Shown here in pieces: positions 1-10,936 of a stretch of DNA of 20,186 nt. The DNA lies in NCBI GenBank assembly GCA_000226015.1, contig JH154184.1:978027-998212 (forward strand), given 5' to 3'. Every line of letters starts with the position of its first letter. Position 1 is the stretch's first letter. The DNA is from Mnemiopsis leidyi (lineage: Eukaryota; Ctenophora; Tentaculata; Lobata; Bolinopsidae). The notes beneath the pieces are model-generated. The model searched no databases. It saw only the letters and a list, made by a program, of their open reading frames with translations, and was not told where the DNA came from. A program made the position numbers and the translations under genes.

Positions 1-31
1 AAAAACACACATCAAGATGAGTCTCTTTCTG

Positions 32-894
32 TTAATCGCGGAAATCGAAAATGTTTGTTTTTTTTCTATCAGGCCTCTTATCTGCAGTACAAATTGTTCC
101 GTTCTTTATATAATGATACTTGTCGGGTTGACTACTGATCTTTTCTTTGAGTAAAGCAACCAGTTTTCTACGCTCTGATCGCTCTTCTATGGTCCTGTCA
201 GGATTAACGTACACATCTCTGTAATTTCTGTTCTGACGTAGCTCACTGGAGAAACTCAGTACATCAGCTGCAGCCTCCCTGCTGTTGAAGACGGCTCTTA
301 TTGGCCGGTCCGCCCTTCTTTTTTCTTTCCGACCCGGTAGCACTCTTTCATGACCGGTATTGACGGACAAATCGAAGTCCACACTTCTGTTACTAAATCT
401 TCCGCGATATCATCATCACGTTCTTCGAGACCGAACACCATAAGACTTTTGTCTCGATCTTGTTTCTCTATCGTTGTTATGATAGTTGATTGTAGAGCCT
501 TAGGGGACATCTTGCCAACTGAACTCTGCTTCACTACATCACTAAAACTCTTGATCTCACTTGTGACCGTGGCTTTCACCGCTTCAACATGCTCGGACTG
601 TTTCTCGATCAGCTTGTCCTGCATTTCAATAACTTTTTTCTGATTCGCCAACTGGTCTGCTGAAAGTTCACTGATTCTCGAGGCAGCAGTTTTAAGCTGA
701 GCTCTGCTCTCGCACAAAACCTCCGTAAGATTTAAAACCATTTTGACAAGTGTTTCCTTCGTAGTTTGCGGCTTATTCAAATTCTTAGAGTTCACATCAA
801 TAAGTTTGCTACATTTAACAGTTCCCGTTACAAAATCAAACACTTGCTGAATTCTGTCATCGTGAGATTGAAGCGCCGACAAGGAGTAGTCCAT
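32..894 (-). pseudogene. LINE-type (non-LTR) retrotransposon ORF1, frameshifted
   Basis: Two overlapping minus-strand reading frames together make one ORF1-like protein. The N-terminal part (best start ATG at 892-894, MDYSLSAL; the open frame itself extends to 993) has a heptad-rich coiled coil (ELSADQLANQKKVIEMQDKL region) followed by an RRM-like start (DKSLMVFGLEE). It ends at a TAA at 298-300. The second frame takes over near 315-335 and carries the rest of the RRM and C-terminal domain (PIRAVFNSREAA, YRDVYVNPDRT, ERSERRKLVALL), ending at 32-34. The switch lies at an A-rich run (AAAGAAAAAAGAAGGG on the coding strand). ORF1 proteins of this kind bind RNA and coat the element's transcript. 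The endonuclease/reverse-transcriptase ORF2 would lie off the left edge. It is most likely a decayed copy, though a sequencing indel or a programmed frameshift cannot be excluded. Confidence 0.8.
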
Positions 895-1290
895 AATATC
901 CAGGTATACACTGCAGTGTACACAGTGTACAAGGCTAGCAAACAGCCGGGTCAACAAGCTTAGGCTGCTGATAAGAGAGAGCTGATAACGCACGCAAAAG
1001 CTATAATGTAATACTGCAACTGAAAGTTAAAAGATCTTCCAGGTCTTCCAGGTCGAGGTGTTACCCGACCTTGCCTTGCGTTGCGGCCCCCTTGGCGGCC
1101 CCCTTCGCGCGCGGGGGCTGCCGCCTTGCGGCAGCAGGTCAGGCAACGTCTGACAAACCCGACCCGCGCGCGGCTCGCAGTTTTCTGCTCTCTCGTTAGA
1201 ACGTTAGACGGATATCATCTCGTTAACAGCCTGTTTCCTCAGGTCTGCCAGTCCCAGCCTGTCATCATCTCGGATATCATCAGCTAGTGT
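895..1290 (-). mobile_element. Presumed 5' leader of the LINE with GC-rich patch
   Basis: This stretch lies just upstream of the ORF1 start on the minus strand and has no convincing coding frame. Positions 1060-1170 are sharply GC-rich, with repeated GGCCCCCTT blocks at about 1085-1104 and a small hairpin (CTGCCGC-CTT-GCGGCAG, 1119-1135). A structured GC-rich leader is common in non-LTR elements, so I assign it to the element by position; its outer boundary is not visible. The short plus-strand frame at 1081-1287 is an artefact of the GC-rich patch. Confidence 0.4.
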
Positions 1291-2062
1291 AAACTTTGCA
1301 ATAAGTGTTATATTGGTAGATCAACAACACCAGTCAAAACCAGGGTTGGAGAACACCGTAGATCAAAATGCGATTTAGATTCTGATGGGATCTATTCATG
1401 CATGAAATTGTGACTCGGAGTATAAAAAGTATCAAATTTTTGAAATAAGCCACTCACTTGACTTTACCAAAACACACAACTCACATGGCACTTGATTTGT
1501 TGCACCGCTAGCACTTAGCTCTTGTTAACGGGCGATGCAGGTCTAGAATTTCTTTCCAGGCCAGAAATGCGTGAGAGCGCGTGATGGCCGCGACAGTATG
1601 TTATAAACCTACAAAGCTCTTGCTGCTGTGCTCATGGGGCAGGTGCTCGCTCATCGAGGTCCCGGCTAAATAATTTTTATCTTTTAAATGTATCTGCAAC
1701 CTCCAACTCAGATAGAAGACTCATTCAGTACAGTCTCCCCACAAACTGAGACAGAGGTTTCAGAGGGGTGCCTGTGATTATGAATTGGTACAAATGCGAG
1801 GTGTTTGGTAAGCATGGCTGTCCAGTGTTATTACAAATATTGAATAATATACTCTAGCTAGCATTTGAACAAAGGAAAGAGCAGGTTCAGCCCCACTCAC
1901 ATGGCAACCTTGAACACCAGACCCAGGGTCTATTACCCCCAAAATCATAGACCACACTTGCATGCAAATCAGTTCTCTTTACCTGTTTGCTAGTCTCATG
2001 GTCAATGCATATTACATATATGGCCTCTTATCTGGAGGTAGGTTTGAGGCACTACAAAGGCT
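1291..2062. other. Non-coding stretch, nothing recognised
   Basis: No reading frame with coding character, RNA gene or repeat was recognised. It is AT-rich sequence between the retrotransposon remnant and a trinucleotide tract. Confidence 0.5.
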
Positions 2063-2200
2063 TACTTCTACTACTACTACAACTATTACTACTACTACAA
2101 CTACAACAACTACTACTACGACTTTTACTACTACTACTACTACCACTACTACTACTATTACTACAACTACTAAAACTAAAACTTTTACTACTATAACTGT
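2063..2200 (+). repeat. Imperfect (ACT)n trinucleotide tract
   Basis: About 135 bp of ACT/ACA/ATT triplets with interruptions (ACTACTACTACAACTATT and similar). Being a triplet repeat it is open in several frames on both strands (poly-Thr, poly-Leu, poly-Val, poly-Ser); these are artefacts. Confidence 0.95.
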
Positions 2201-2383
2201 AAAAGCCTGGGTACAGGTGTAACAAATACCAGTACAAACAAATCTCAATTTATCTATCTCGAATCTATCTCAATTTTTATAGCAAAAGGTGCATAATTAT
2301 GACTTTTCAGACAATCAGTCAGTTGTAAATAACTTTAAGACTGAAATTCACAATTAATTTAACAATAATCTTAATCAACAGTC

Positions 2384-5300
2384 ATGGAAGATTTAAAACC
2401 TGGATTAACATGCTGTCAAATAAGAAAGAAATCAAATGCCACTGGTACAAAATCATTTGTTGTTGGTAAGTGAGAGGAGATCCAACTGTTGTCACAGGAA
2501 TAATTATTTCTATTGAGCTAGTTAGCTAGATACTATAGACTTGTAATTTTTATTTCAGGTATTGGGTGCCTAGTCACATTGCCAGCCTCTGGAATAGTAT
2601 CTGTGTATCAAGATAGATTATGCATCCTCTCCAGATATCTGAAACTCCCTCAGATTTCACTTGCAAGAGATTGCTTTGTGGTATTTCACAAGGTATCTAG
2701 TTTAGCATTCATATTGCTGACAAATTATTTAAATTGGTGTAGTTGAAATTGTGCATTGCACAATGTGCAACATTTGTTTTTCATAATGTTAATCAGTCTA
2801 TATTGCAGGACAAAAGAATTCAGTTGAAACCTGATAGGTACTTAGAGAGTTGCCCAAAGTTAGGATTCACCCTAGTGGCTTGTGAGCAAGCTAAGGTTTT
2901 GCGTGATGACCAACTCAGACCTTACACTCTTATCTATCAGAGACTTCAAGCCGGGAATCCTTTCTGTAGTGTGAGTGAGTGTCACAGAAGTTAACTAATT
3001 CCATATTTCTATTTTATTTTGTATATAAAGAGTATAAGTTTACTGAATTTGGGACCTTTTTGTCATGATTGTAAAATCCTTATAGTCACAACGCTCAGAG
3101 CTGAGTCCAAGTGCAACATGTGGGTATACTATAACAGATCACAAGCTAACACACATCAGTTACAGTACAATCAGTTTCTCGACTCCCTCAAAAACTCCCA
3201 GTCTCAAGTAAATTGCCATGTTGGCCTATTTTGTTATCTTTCAGAACTCAATCTTCATTTCTATAAATTAACACTTCTGATTCCATGAAGGACTTTGCTC
3301 ATTTTCATACTGACTGATAAATGCCTAACTTTCAGAATCTCCACAGGAGGACCACTTCTTGCTGGTGATTCCGGTCAAATAATCGGTATCACAAAAAACA
3401 CCCCTGGCACTGGTCTCTCCATTAATGCTATCATTCACCACATACACGGTAATGCACAGGTAGCTAATAAGCAGAGTTTTTCCAGCATTTTTGCGAAGTA
3501 GAAATGGTCTTTTTAAGATAGCAATAATCTTGGTAGATTCATGACCCTAGTATTAAAATGACAGGATTCAAAGAGAGTGATGGAACTAATGAAATTCTAA
3601 GCCAATTGGAGCTTCTTGAACAGGAAGAAATTGGAATAGACAAGAATCAGCTAAAGATGAGTGCATGTCAGGCTCTCAGCAAAATTGCGGCAAAAAGTGG
3701 TAGGTTTATCAAAATATTGTTTGTGTCTGCCACAATTGTATCGACTATATGCTGAAATAGTGATGTTGTCATATTACATCTAAACAAATAATAGAGAAAA
3801 AAATTTCAAATCTTATTTGTTAACATTTATAGGTCTTACGTTTTTGAGGTCAGCAGAACTAGTAAATTTCAAGAACTACGGTTGAAAATTGGCGATGCCA
3901 ACCTCCCAGAGTATCGTTCTACATTGATTAGAAAAGGGAATTACCACTAATTAAATGTTTGAGTTAACGTATAGTGGTTTCTACTTTTTCGTTTCTTAGT
4001 GGCATGATCACTCGTCCGTTTTTTGTCGGCCACTCGTGTGCCTTGTAAGCATCTGGTCGCTCAGGGTCTCACAAGCTCTGTGCAAACTTTTAATGAATTG
4101 GGTTCACCCTGTACTGTATCTTGACGGACTTTGAATCACATCACAAGTCGGCTGGCAAGCTTGAACAATCGTCCGGATATTTATTCATTTGTTAAGACCA
4201 CTATTCATGTAAGCCGTAACAATGACAAAGATATTATTCCTTATTACTGTGAGGGTTGATATTGCCTCTAACCAGTATTCAAGAACAAGCCTTCACATAC
4301 CCCGTGTAAGTTGATATACCATACACCTGTATTCACACCACTAATTTAGTGAAGCAGCGGTGGTGGAGTGGCGAATGTTTCCAGTATAATTAAGCAAATA
4401 AAGCTCCTACATATCATTACCACTTCATTCCCCGGTGTGACGGGAGCCGCCCTGCTGTCCCTCTAAAGTCCACAATTCGTCCCACTCTACCTCCACACAG
4501 CACACTTATGTACAATTTACCAGACCCAATTGTCCCACACTAAAGACTACACATATATAATTGCACCTGGTCTCAGGCCTCACAGCTTGGAAGTCAACTC
4601 ATCTTTATTTCATGTAAGTGTCTTATAGGATCTATACCGTGGAATATATGTTCTCAGTGCACTGTAAGATGTGATGAGTCAACTAAAAGTGTTCCTGTCG
4701 TACAAGGTGCAGTAGTTTCATCTCACGGTTAGGGTTGCATAGTGCGAGCTGCTTCCTGATTGTTGGCACTTGGCAGAGAGAACTAAATGTAATTTATTGC
4801 ACATTTTTTCTCAAAACCATGTTTAAGAGTTGAACTAGAAGAGTACCATTATTTCATTTCAATTTGAAGTTTTTTTAGCTTTATTCTTCAGAACACGCAT
4901 GGGAAATTGTCTTAATCCTCTGACTGCAACTCGTTAATTGGACAAATAAAAACTATCTACTAATGGAAATCAATATCGATGTACGACATCATCTTCAATC
5001 TAAAATCATTTGTATAGTAGTAGTGTTGAAAGTATTATAACTCTGTACATCATATGTTCCAACAATATTGCAACACCTATAAAGTAGTACCACCACAACT
5101 TTCCTTTCAATAGCAAGTTGAAAATTGGCCCGTGAACTATGAATTGTTATTGAAGCAGTAAATTTGATATCGTTTTTAACAACATATCATTTCGTGGTTT
5201 AATTATTTCCGCCTCAATGTACAGTTTTGTTAACCTAATATGAAGGCTAATCTAAATAATTGCTCTACAAGCATGTGAGTTTATTCATTAAATTAGGTAA

Positions 5301-6263
5301 TTAATTGACCTTACAGGTTTCTATTTTGGCAATTTCGGCAATTTTTCTCAAAGCAACCGACAAAACCTATATCCAATAACATACAGATTTTTGCTCTAAT
5401 GACAAAATCTTCAAATAAATTTCAAAGCACTAACACAAACAGAGGACCTCTTTATCAAATCGATCTATATCAATAGAGAGTAGTGTTCCTCCGGGACGTG
5501 GTGCAAGATACTCCCTGTATTCCCTGCATGTAACTTGAATTGACCAAACTGGGTATAAACCAGTGGACAAAATGTGAGCCCGTGCTCGGTCACACCTCTA
5601 TATAGTGGGATATTATATGTGTAGTCACATTCTGCTCGGTCACACCTCTATATAGTGGGATATTATATGTGTAGTCACATTCTGACTATCATATCTCCTC
5701 CATCTTTATTATATCTGTTGGATTGTATAGTGCTCTGTAGAAATTGTGTTCAACCTTTTTACTTAATAATGTCTGATATGTAGCCACTGGATTGGTAACA
5801 CTCGATAGTATCTTGGCTGTGGAAAGGCAGTTAATAATGCTAAATAATTAATCGCACAACCATTCTAGTATAACAGCAGAATTCACTATTTTACTTCAGA
5901 TTACTTTTCAGATTCCAATGCACTACTAACGTATCGAGTACGTATATTCAGGTGTCTGAGCTGGGACTGGCTTAGTTGTGTTACTTCAGATTAACCAATA
6001 TAATTAACTAATTTTCAGTTGCGGATGTAGAGATTTTAGTTTCACACGACAGTTTTGTGCCGGTCCTTGTCTCCTTCCCCACTGACACGGAACCTAACGT
6101 GGGTTTAGTCGGAGCTACTTGCAAACTTCTCACCATCATCACTTCTCCTCAAACTTGTAAGTGTTTTTTGTCAAACACAAGGATATGTTTTTTTATCAAA
6201 AGTACCGAATCATCAAAAGTACTAAATTTATTTTCAGTCCTTGTAGCTAAGGAGGAGGCTTAA
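2384..6263 (+). CDS. Multi-exon protein: degenerate trypsin-like domain plus ARM repeats
   Basis: My exon model is 2384-2465, 2559-2692, 2809-2970, 3086-3207, 3336-3448, 3565-3699, 6019-6156 and 6238-6263. All junctions are GT-AG and all phases agree, giving about 303 residues. The start is ATG at 2384 (MEDLKPGL). Exons 2-5 resemble a trypsin-like fold: an opening strand (GIGCLVTLPASG), a middle part where the catalytic Asp loop would sit (PKLGFTLVACE), and an end like the GxSGGP loop (ISTGGPLLAGDSGQIIGI). None of the three positions shows the expected His, Asp or Ser, so it is probably a pseudo-enzyme. Exons 6-7 read as ARM-type helical repeats (KMSACQALSKIAAKS; HDSFVPVLVSFPTD; GATCKLLTII). 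The last exon adds only FLVAKEEA and a stop and is the least certain part; splicing to the ARM exon at 16068 is an alternative. No signal peptide is seen, suggesting an intracellular protein. The protease assignment is tentative; the exon chain is firmer. Confidence 0.6.
3833..3885 (+). other. Possible alternative terminal exon
   Basis: It follows an acceptor (TTTATAG) and joins the phase-1 donor of exon 3565-3699 in frame, adding GLTFLRSAELVNFKNYG and then TGA at 3883-3885. Using it would cut the protein before the second ARM repeat. A second frame over the same bases stays open for longer (SYVFEVSRTSKF... to TAA near 3948), but would need a poorer donor ending in GGTAG. It could be a genuine alternative 3' end or chance. 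Confidence 0.25.
5584..5683. repeat. Perfect 50-bp tandem duplication
   Basis: Two head-to-tail copies (5584-5633 and 5634-5683), each starting GCTCGGTCACACCTCTATAT, with no mismatch seen. The perfect identity suggests a recent duplication. It lies in an intron. Confidence 0.95.
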
Positions 6264-8649
6264 CTGATTAGAAGCTCATTTGAAAGATGTGAAGCGGTAT
6301 CTACTTTCTATACTACCATAAGCTTCAGCACAGTTAATTACGACGATAATTCCAGTAGCGAGGAGTAATCCAGTAATTTCATCTCCGTCATTATCTAGTG
6401 TCAGGGAGACACTGATCCTCACTAAATCAATTTTCTACTTCTATTTTAGCAGCTCAGATTTATCAGAAATTACCGCTTCAACTGGTTCTCATTTCTCGTT
6501 TCCATGCAGGCTTGATAGTTGATACCTTTGAGCGGTCGAGGGAACAAATTTTTAGCGTGCATCATACACATGCACATTTTTGGCTGTTTGGTTGATAGTA
6601 AGTTTTCCTATTTTGTTCTAGTTCTCGGTTCTAGGTACCTGCATGCTCATGGTTCCCAATCCAATATCAGGTACTATTTGACAAGGTCTCTGTCTAATCA
6701 TCACTATGAGTCTTGGATATTACGCAGTTTAATCTGACTTTAAGAGTCCATTTAGAAATAGAAATTGTTTTCCGCGACTTTGTGAATTAATAATATCTTT
6801 TTGTCACGAGCCATGTAATATGTAAACTCAGCAAGTAAAAAACTTTCTACCTGTGCCACAATTTTTTGTCTTGTTTACTATCTGTTGATTTATCTGCATT
6901 TCTTGAGGCAAAGTTACATTGCTATATTCGACTACTACTATTTCTATAATAGGTTACTTTTGTAGTCTAATACCTACTTTGGACCAAATAGATTTAAATT
7001 TTTACCTACTCGCGACGCTAATTATTTAACTATTTAATCAATGTAGACTGAAGTCACTAGCCACGTTGTAACCTACAGCAATTCACCCTAAGATATCTAT
7101 ACAACATGATAATACACAGTACACGGCACACACGTCACACATACATCAGAATACAATATACAAATTACAAATTGTGCTCATGTACTTACATAATTTTACT
7201 TCTCTTTATCGCACCACCATCTTACTTAAAATTTTGTGGCGTGAGTACCATAACAACATCTGGCATGAGTTACTTTGAATCACGTGGTATGAATTGGGCT
7301 GGATTTAAGTGAGTTTGCTGATCGAGTTTCTGTCAATTTGGGTAGTGTAGCGTGAAGCGACTGTTAAACTCTTGCAAAGTGTCACATTGTAAGTTGTACC
7401 GACAGAATGTCCTGCTTATTTGGAACTTTGAACCCAGAGCAACACCTATTGAGCGTATTTTAGAGCTCTCCTGTGCACAGGGAAATTGATTGGAATTGCG
7501 GGCTATTAAGCCTTGACATCACCCACTTATCTGTCAGAAATCCTAATTTTGATATAACATATATATTTAAGGCATTAAGGACTATCTTGTAGTTATCATG
7601 CTAAACTACGTCATGCTGCTGCGTTTGAGCATGTTTCTGAACTGTTGTGTGTACTGCGTTCTCGATTCGGGTAGTCACAATCTTGACCTTCTTAAGAATA
7701 ATCGTTTGTGTAGATCAAGAATGCTGAATTTTGTCCCTATTAGGACTAGATAAGATATTTGTACTGCCATCGGACATTATACCTTTTAACAAACAAATGG
7801 AGAGGTATATCTTGGATAATATCTATTTTTACTCTAAAAAAATTCGTTGTACGATCAACATCGCTGGTAACAGCCTCTAGGTATAAGATTTTCTAAGCGA
7901 CAGATTCTCCAATCAGCGCCTTTAACCAAACAGTAAATAACTAGGTTTTGTTCAATCGCTACTTGCAGTGCTTCATAAAACATGTTAAATTTGATTGTCT
8001 ATTTCTGTACGAGTATTTGGCTCCATATTGCTTTAATAATTAACCATGTCTTGCAATACGAGGCATGATCTTAAAATTTTTATAGAAAATCTTTTTGATA
8101 AATCATCTCCGCAAGAGTATTCTTTACCGTGATAACAAAAATGTTGACTGCTATTCTCGAGAAACTGTGCACCAGTATTAACAGTTGAGTTTCTAAAAAT
8201 TGAGAATTTTTGTGACCTCTTGATAACGTGTTACTTATGGATTATTTTTGCCGTCGTCCGACAGCTAAACATTATGATGAAAATGGTGGCAGTTAATTTT
8301 AAGGTAAAATTTATAGAAGAAAAATGACATCCGTATGATTTACCACCATGAAACATAAAGAGTACAGATCAAGTCAAGACTCTTCTTTTTTGCCCATCAT
8401 ATGCACAAACACTAAGCACAAAAATATGCATTTCTCGTGTGGTACTAACACGCCAATTATTAACTGAACCTTGACAGATCCTAAATTTGATGTCCATATC
8501 TGTATCGTAGTTATCTTGAGATCCTTCAAGGTTTGAAATAGCCCTGTAATCTTGATAATGGTATAATGTTTGGGATAGGGACCTTTTCGTTAGTTCTATA
8601 ACGAACAGGAATAATAAAGTTGTCACGCATTTCTCTTGTCAAGTGAAAC
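6264..8649. other. Non-coding stretch, no gene recognised
   Basis: AT-rich sequence with no convincing gene. A good acceptor (ends 6509, TTTCCATGCAG) is followed by a short phase-1-open segment to a stop near 6593 that could be an alternative last exon of the left gene, but its peptide (CLIVDTFERSREQ...) does not look like an ARM repeat. Short frames at 6519, 7106 and 8369 have no support. Confidence 0.4.
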
Positions 8650-8925
8650 GTGAAAGTTACTGTTATACTTATTTCGATCATCAACGGTCATGTATTATGG
8701 TATTTTAAATTTTTAAACCTGGTATGTTTATTTGGCTAAGTGTGAAAGTTACTGTTATACTTATTTCGATCATCAACGGTCATGTATTATGGTATTTTAA
8801 ATTTTTAAACCTGGTATGTTTCTTTGGCTAAGAGTGAAAGTTACTGTTATACTTATTTCGATCATCAACGGTCATGTATTATGGTATTTTAAATTTTCAA
8901 ACCTGGTATGTTTATTTGGCTAAGA
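8650..8925. repeat. Minisatellite, three 92-bp copies
   Basis: Three head-to-tail copies start at 8650, 8742 and 8834 (GTGAAAGTTACTGTTATAC...), with only one or two substitutions between them (for example TTTATTTGG versus TTTCTTTGG). A fourth copy appears to start with only its first few bases at 8926. There is no coding frame. It lies downstream of the MATE gene's 3' end. Confidence 0.95.
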
Positions 8926-9241
8926 GTGTACACGGCTCCGTGATTTTCACATTTTTCAGAGTTTACGTGGTTAAATGGTTTAGTTAAACTAAGGCGGGTT
9001 TCCATTTGCCGGGTGCGTGTCAATAATGTTGTAAAAAGTCATAAGTTTCAACAAAATATTCGGTCACAGTACAGTACAACCCGTTATGATTTAAAAATCT
9101 ACTCAAAAAATTAAAAGTCCTTAAATAAGATTTAAAATCAGTTAATGATTAAAAGTAAAACATTCCTTCAACTCAGCGACCAATCAGGTACTGGTTGATC
9201 AGAATCTATAGCACCACAACATATAGCATCATCTGCAGCGG
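8926..9241 (-). other. 3' flank of the MATE gene
   Basis: No coding frame. On the minus strand this is the presumed 3' untranslated region and end of the transporter transcript. One TTTATT (AATAAA on the minus strand) at 8911-8916, at the minisatellite edge, could serve as a polyadenylation signal. Confidence 0.35.
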
Positions 9242-10936
9242 TTAGTCAAAATCTCTGAGAAATGAGATGCCGGCGAGCGTAACAAACAAAACTGTTGTAA
9301 ACAAGAACCAAATGAGAACAAATTTAACCTCGCGATATATCCCGTCAACATCAGCTGATCGTTGTGGTATGTCCTCGGTGTTAAGTCCTTCCCTCGTGAC
9401 GGAAGAATATTCCGGATATGCACTGTTAAAACCTCCTTCTGATCGGGCTACCTCTTCCGTCCTCTCTGGCTCGTTAGCTGAGTCTTTGAATATCTCGTTT
9501 GTCTGCCCTGTTTCTAAACTTCCGTATGTAAATTTCTCGACTCTTTTGCGACTTTTTTCGATTTCGCTGCCGATTTTCGTCCACCAAAGCTTCATGAATC
9601 CCGTTATGAGAAGTAGTAATTTTGTCGTCGTCCAGCCAATTAGTATTCCAATAAGCCCTAAATCAGTGAAAAAAATGGTTAAAATAACGATAGGAACACC
9701 GACCAAAAGACATGACCAAATCACATTCAAAGCAGTGAAACTCTGCTCGCCAAATGCTGTGAGAATCCCTTCGTTGACGTTCATTTGAAAGTGAGAACAT
9801 GTAAAGAACAGACAGACCAGCCAAAACACCTTGCAAAATAAATCTATGACCTCTGGATCGTCTGTAAACATTCTTGCCAAGGAGTCCCTCAAAAAATAAC
9901 AGATAGAAGACCCGATGACAACCTCGAGAAAAACATTAGTCATTGTCAGCATCATGTACTGTTTAACGTTGGATATATTTCCTTCTGCCAGTGATTTTCC
10001 TATCAAGTTGGCTGAAGCATGAGCCGACGCACCCGATGTAGTCTTATAGACATTATGTATTTGAACCAAAATGACGACTGCTGAAAGAGTATTCATGCTT
10101 ACAAACTGACTAGAAAATAGCGATATTTCTATCACTATTACTTTTACAAAGACGAAAACTGCACTAAAAATCCCTATTTTTACCATGGGCTCCCAGCCAA
10201 GTAATACCTCAATGGAGAGTACATTCCATGAAAATGATCCTCTCTTGATATTTTCTACACAAATACCGAGTAAGACAGTTAGAGTCAAGGAACGTCCTGT
10301 GATGGCTGCTAGTGCAAGCCCCTCGACTCCAAGTCCAAGCAGTGAGACGAGGATGTAATTAGCTGCGGTATGAGCAGCTACCATGATAGCAGATGCAAAA
10401 TGAACAGACTTAGTTTGTCCTTGTATGATAAAGTATGTAGAAATGGCCGCCCATGCATAGTCAAGGAATTCTACTGGCACCGTCAATCTCAAATAATTGA
10501 CGGCAATGTCCCGGAAATCTTTATCTTCAACATTTCCAGCACTTTTTGGTGTCGGATAGACACCAGAGTTCGGTAGCATGTCGATAAGATAGACCAGATT
10601 TAAAAAGGGTCCCAGAAGAATCAGCTGCAACATTCCTCCCTGCAGAAGGCATTTGATCAGGCAAGAAGTAAGTTTTCCTGGTTCTGAAGACTCGTACACT
10701 TGAGCTCCGAATGTTTGAATAACCCTGACGTAGCCTTGGGACAACGCCAGTACCAAGACACTTATGAGTGTGTTGGCTAAACCAACTCCTTCAAGATGAG
10801 CCTTGCTGATGTTCCCCGCAAAGACTGTGGTGATAAAGGGTAGAAACTTTCTTGACCCTATAACTGAAAAGTAGGAGACGGACATTTTGAGGAAGTTTAT
10901 TTCTTTGTCGAGGATTTCCTTTGCTTCAAACCACAT
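9242..10936 (-). CDS. MATE-family multidrug and toxin extrusion transporter (SLC47-like), single exon
   Basis: Intronless frame of 564 residues, ATG at 10934-10936 and TAA at 9242-9244. It is a polytopic membrane protein with about twelve hydrophobic segments between residues 30 and 450, a charged loop (about 455-535) and one more hydrophobic segment (about 537-557); an extra C-terminal helix is also seen in animal SLC47 proteins. Family signatures include IQTFGAQVYES (73-83), LLGLGVEGLALAAITGR (199-215), SAHASANLIGKSLAEGN (304-320) and NEGILTAFGEQ (388-398). MATE proteins export organic cations and drugs in exchange for protons or sodium across the plasma membrane. Of the two acidic residues I expect in the seventh helix, Glu270 is present but the position five residues earlier appears to be Lys265, so transport chemistry may differ. 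It runs opposite to the flanking spliced genes; being intronless it may be retroposed. Confidence 0.9.
   Translation of the reverse strand: MWFEAKEILDKEINFLKMSVSYFSVIGSRKFLPFITTVFAGNISKAHLEGVGLANTLISVLVLALSQGYVRVIQTFGAQVYESSEPGKLTSCLIKCLLQGGMLQLILLGPFLNLVYLIDMLPNSGVYPTPKSAGNVEDKDFRDIAVNYLRLTVPVEFLDYAWAAISTYFIIQGQTKSVHFASAIMVAAHTAANYILVSLLGLGVEGLALAAITGRSLTLTVLLGICVENIKRGSFSWNVLSIEVLLGWEPMVKIGIFSAVFVFVKVIVIEISLFSSQFVSMNTLSAVVILVQIHNVYKTTSGASAHASANLIGKSLAEGNISNVKQYMMLTMTNVFLEVVIGSSICYFLRDSLARMFTDDPEVIDLFCKVFWLVCLFFTCSHFQMNVNEGILTAFGEQSFTALNVIWSCLLVGVPIVILTIFFTDLGLIGILIGWTTTKLLLLITGFMKLWWTKIGSEIEKSRKRVEKFTYGSLETGQTNEIFKDSANEPERTEEVARSEGGFNSAYPEYSSVTREGLNTEDIPQRSADVDGIYREVKFVLIWFLFTTVLFVTLAGISFLRDFD

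Larger units (their letters stand above)
3700..6018 (+). other. Large intron of the protease-like/ARM gene
   Basis: This is the 2.3-kb interval between ARM exons 3565-3699 and 6019-6156. Apart from a possible alternative terminal exon at 3833-3885 and a perfect 50-bp duplication at 5584-5683, I see no coding segment, RNA gene or recognisable transposon in it. An AATAAA lies near 4395 and could serve a transcript ending at the alternative exon. Confidence 0.5.

Noticed and set aside
1962-2248. Poly-Thr, poly-Leu, poly-Val and poly-Ser reading frames on both strands
   Set aside because: They are artefacts of the (ACT)n triplet tract and have no flanking coding sequence.
3019-3288. 89-residue plus-strand frame over the fourth exon of the protease-like gene
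   Set aside because: It is out of phase with neighbouring exons. The exon 3086-3207 read in the adjacent frame joins both sides in phase and leads into ISTGGPLL.
7106-7312. Possible exon ending at a good donor (GGATTTAA|GTGAGT)
   Set aside because: No matching acceptor, partner exon or recognisable protein segment.
8369-8626. 85-residue minus-strand frame with a hydrophobic start, resembling a small secreted protein
   Set aside because: The frame begins at GTG with no in-frame ATG, and no good acceptor or partner exon was found.
9267-9788. 173-residue plus-strand frame
   Set aside because: It lies antisense within the MATE coding sequence and resembles no protein.
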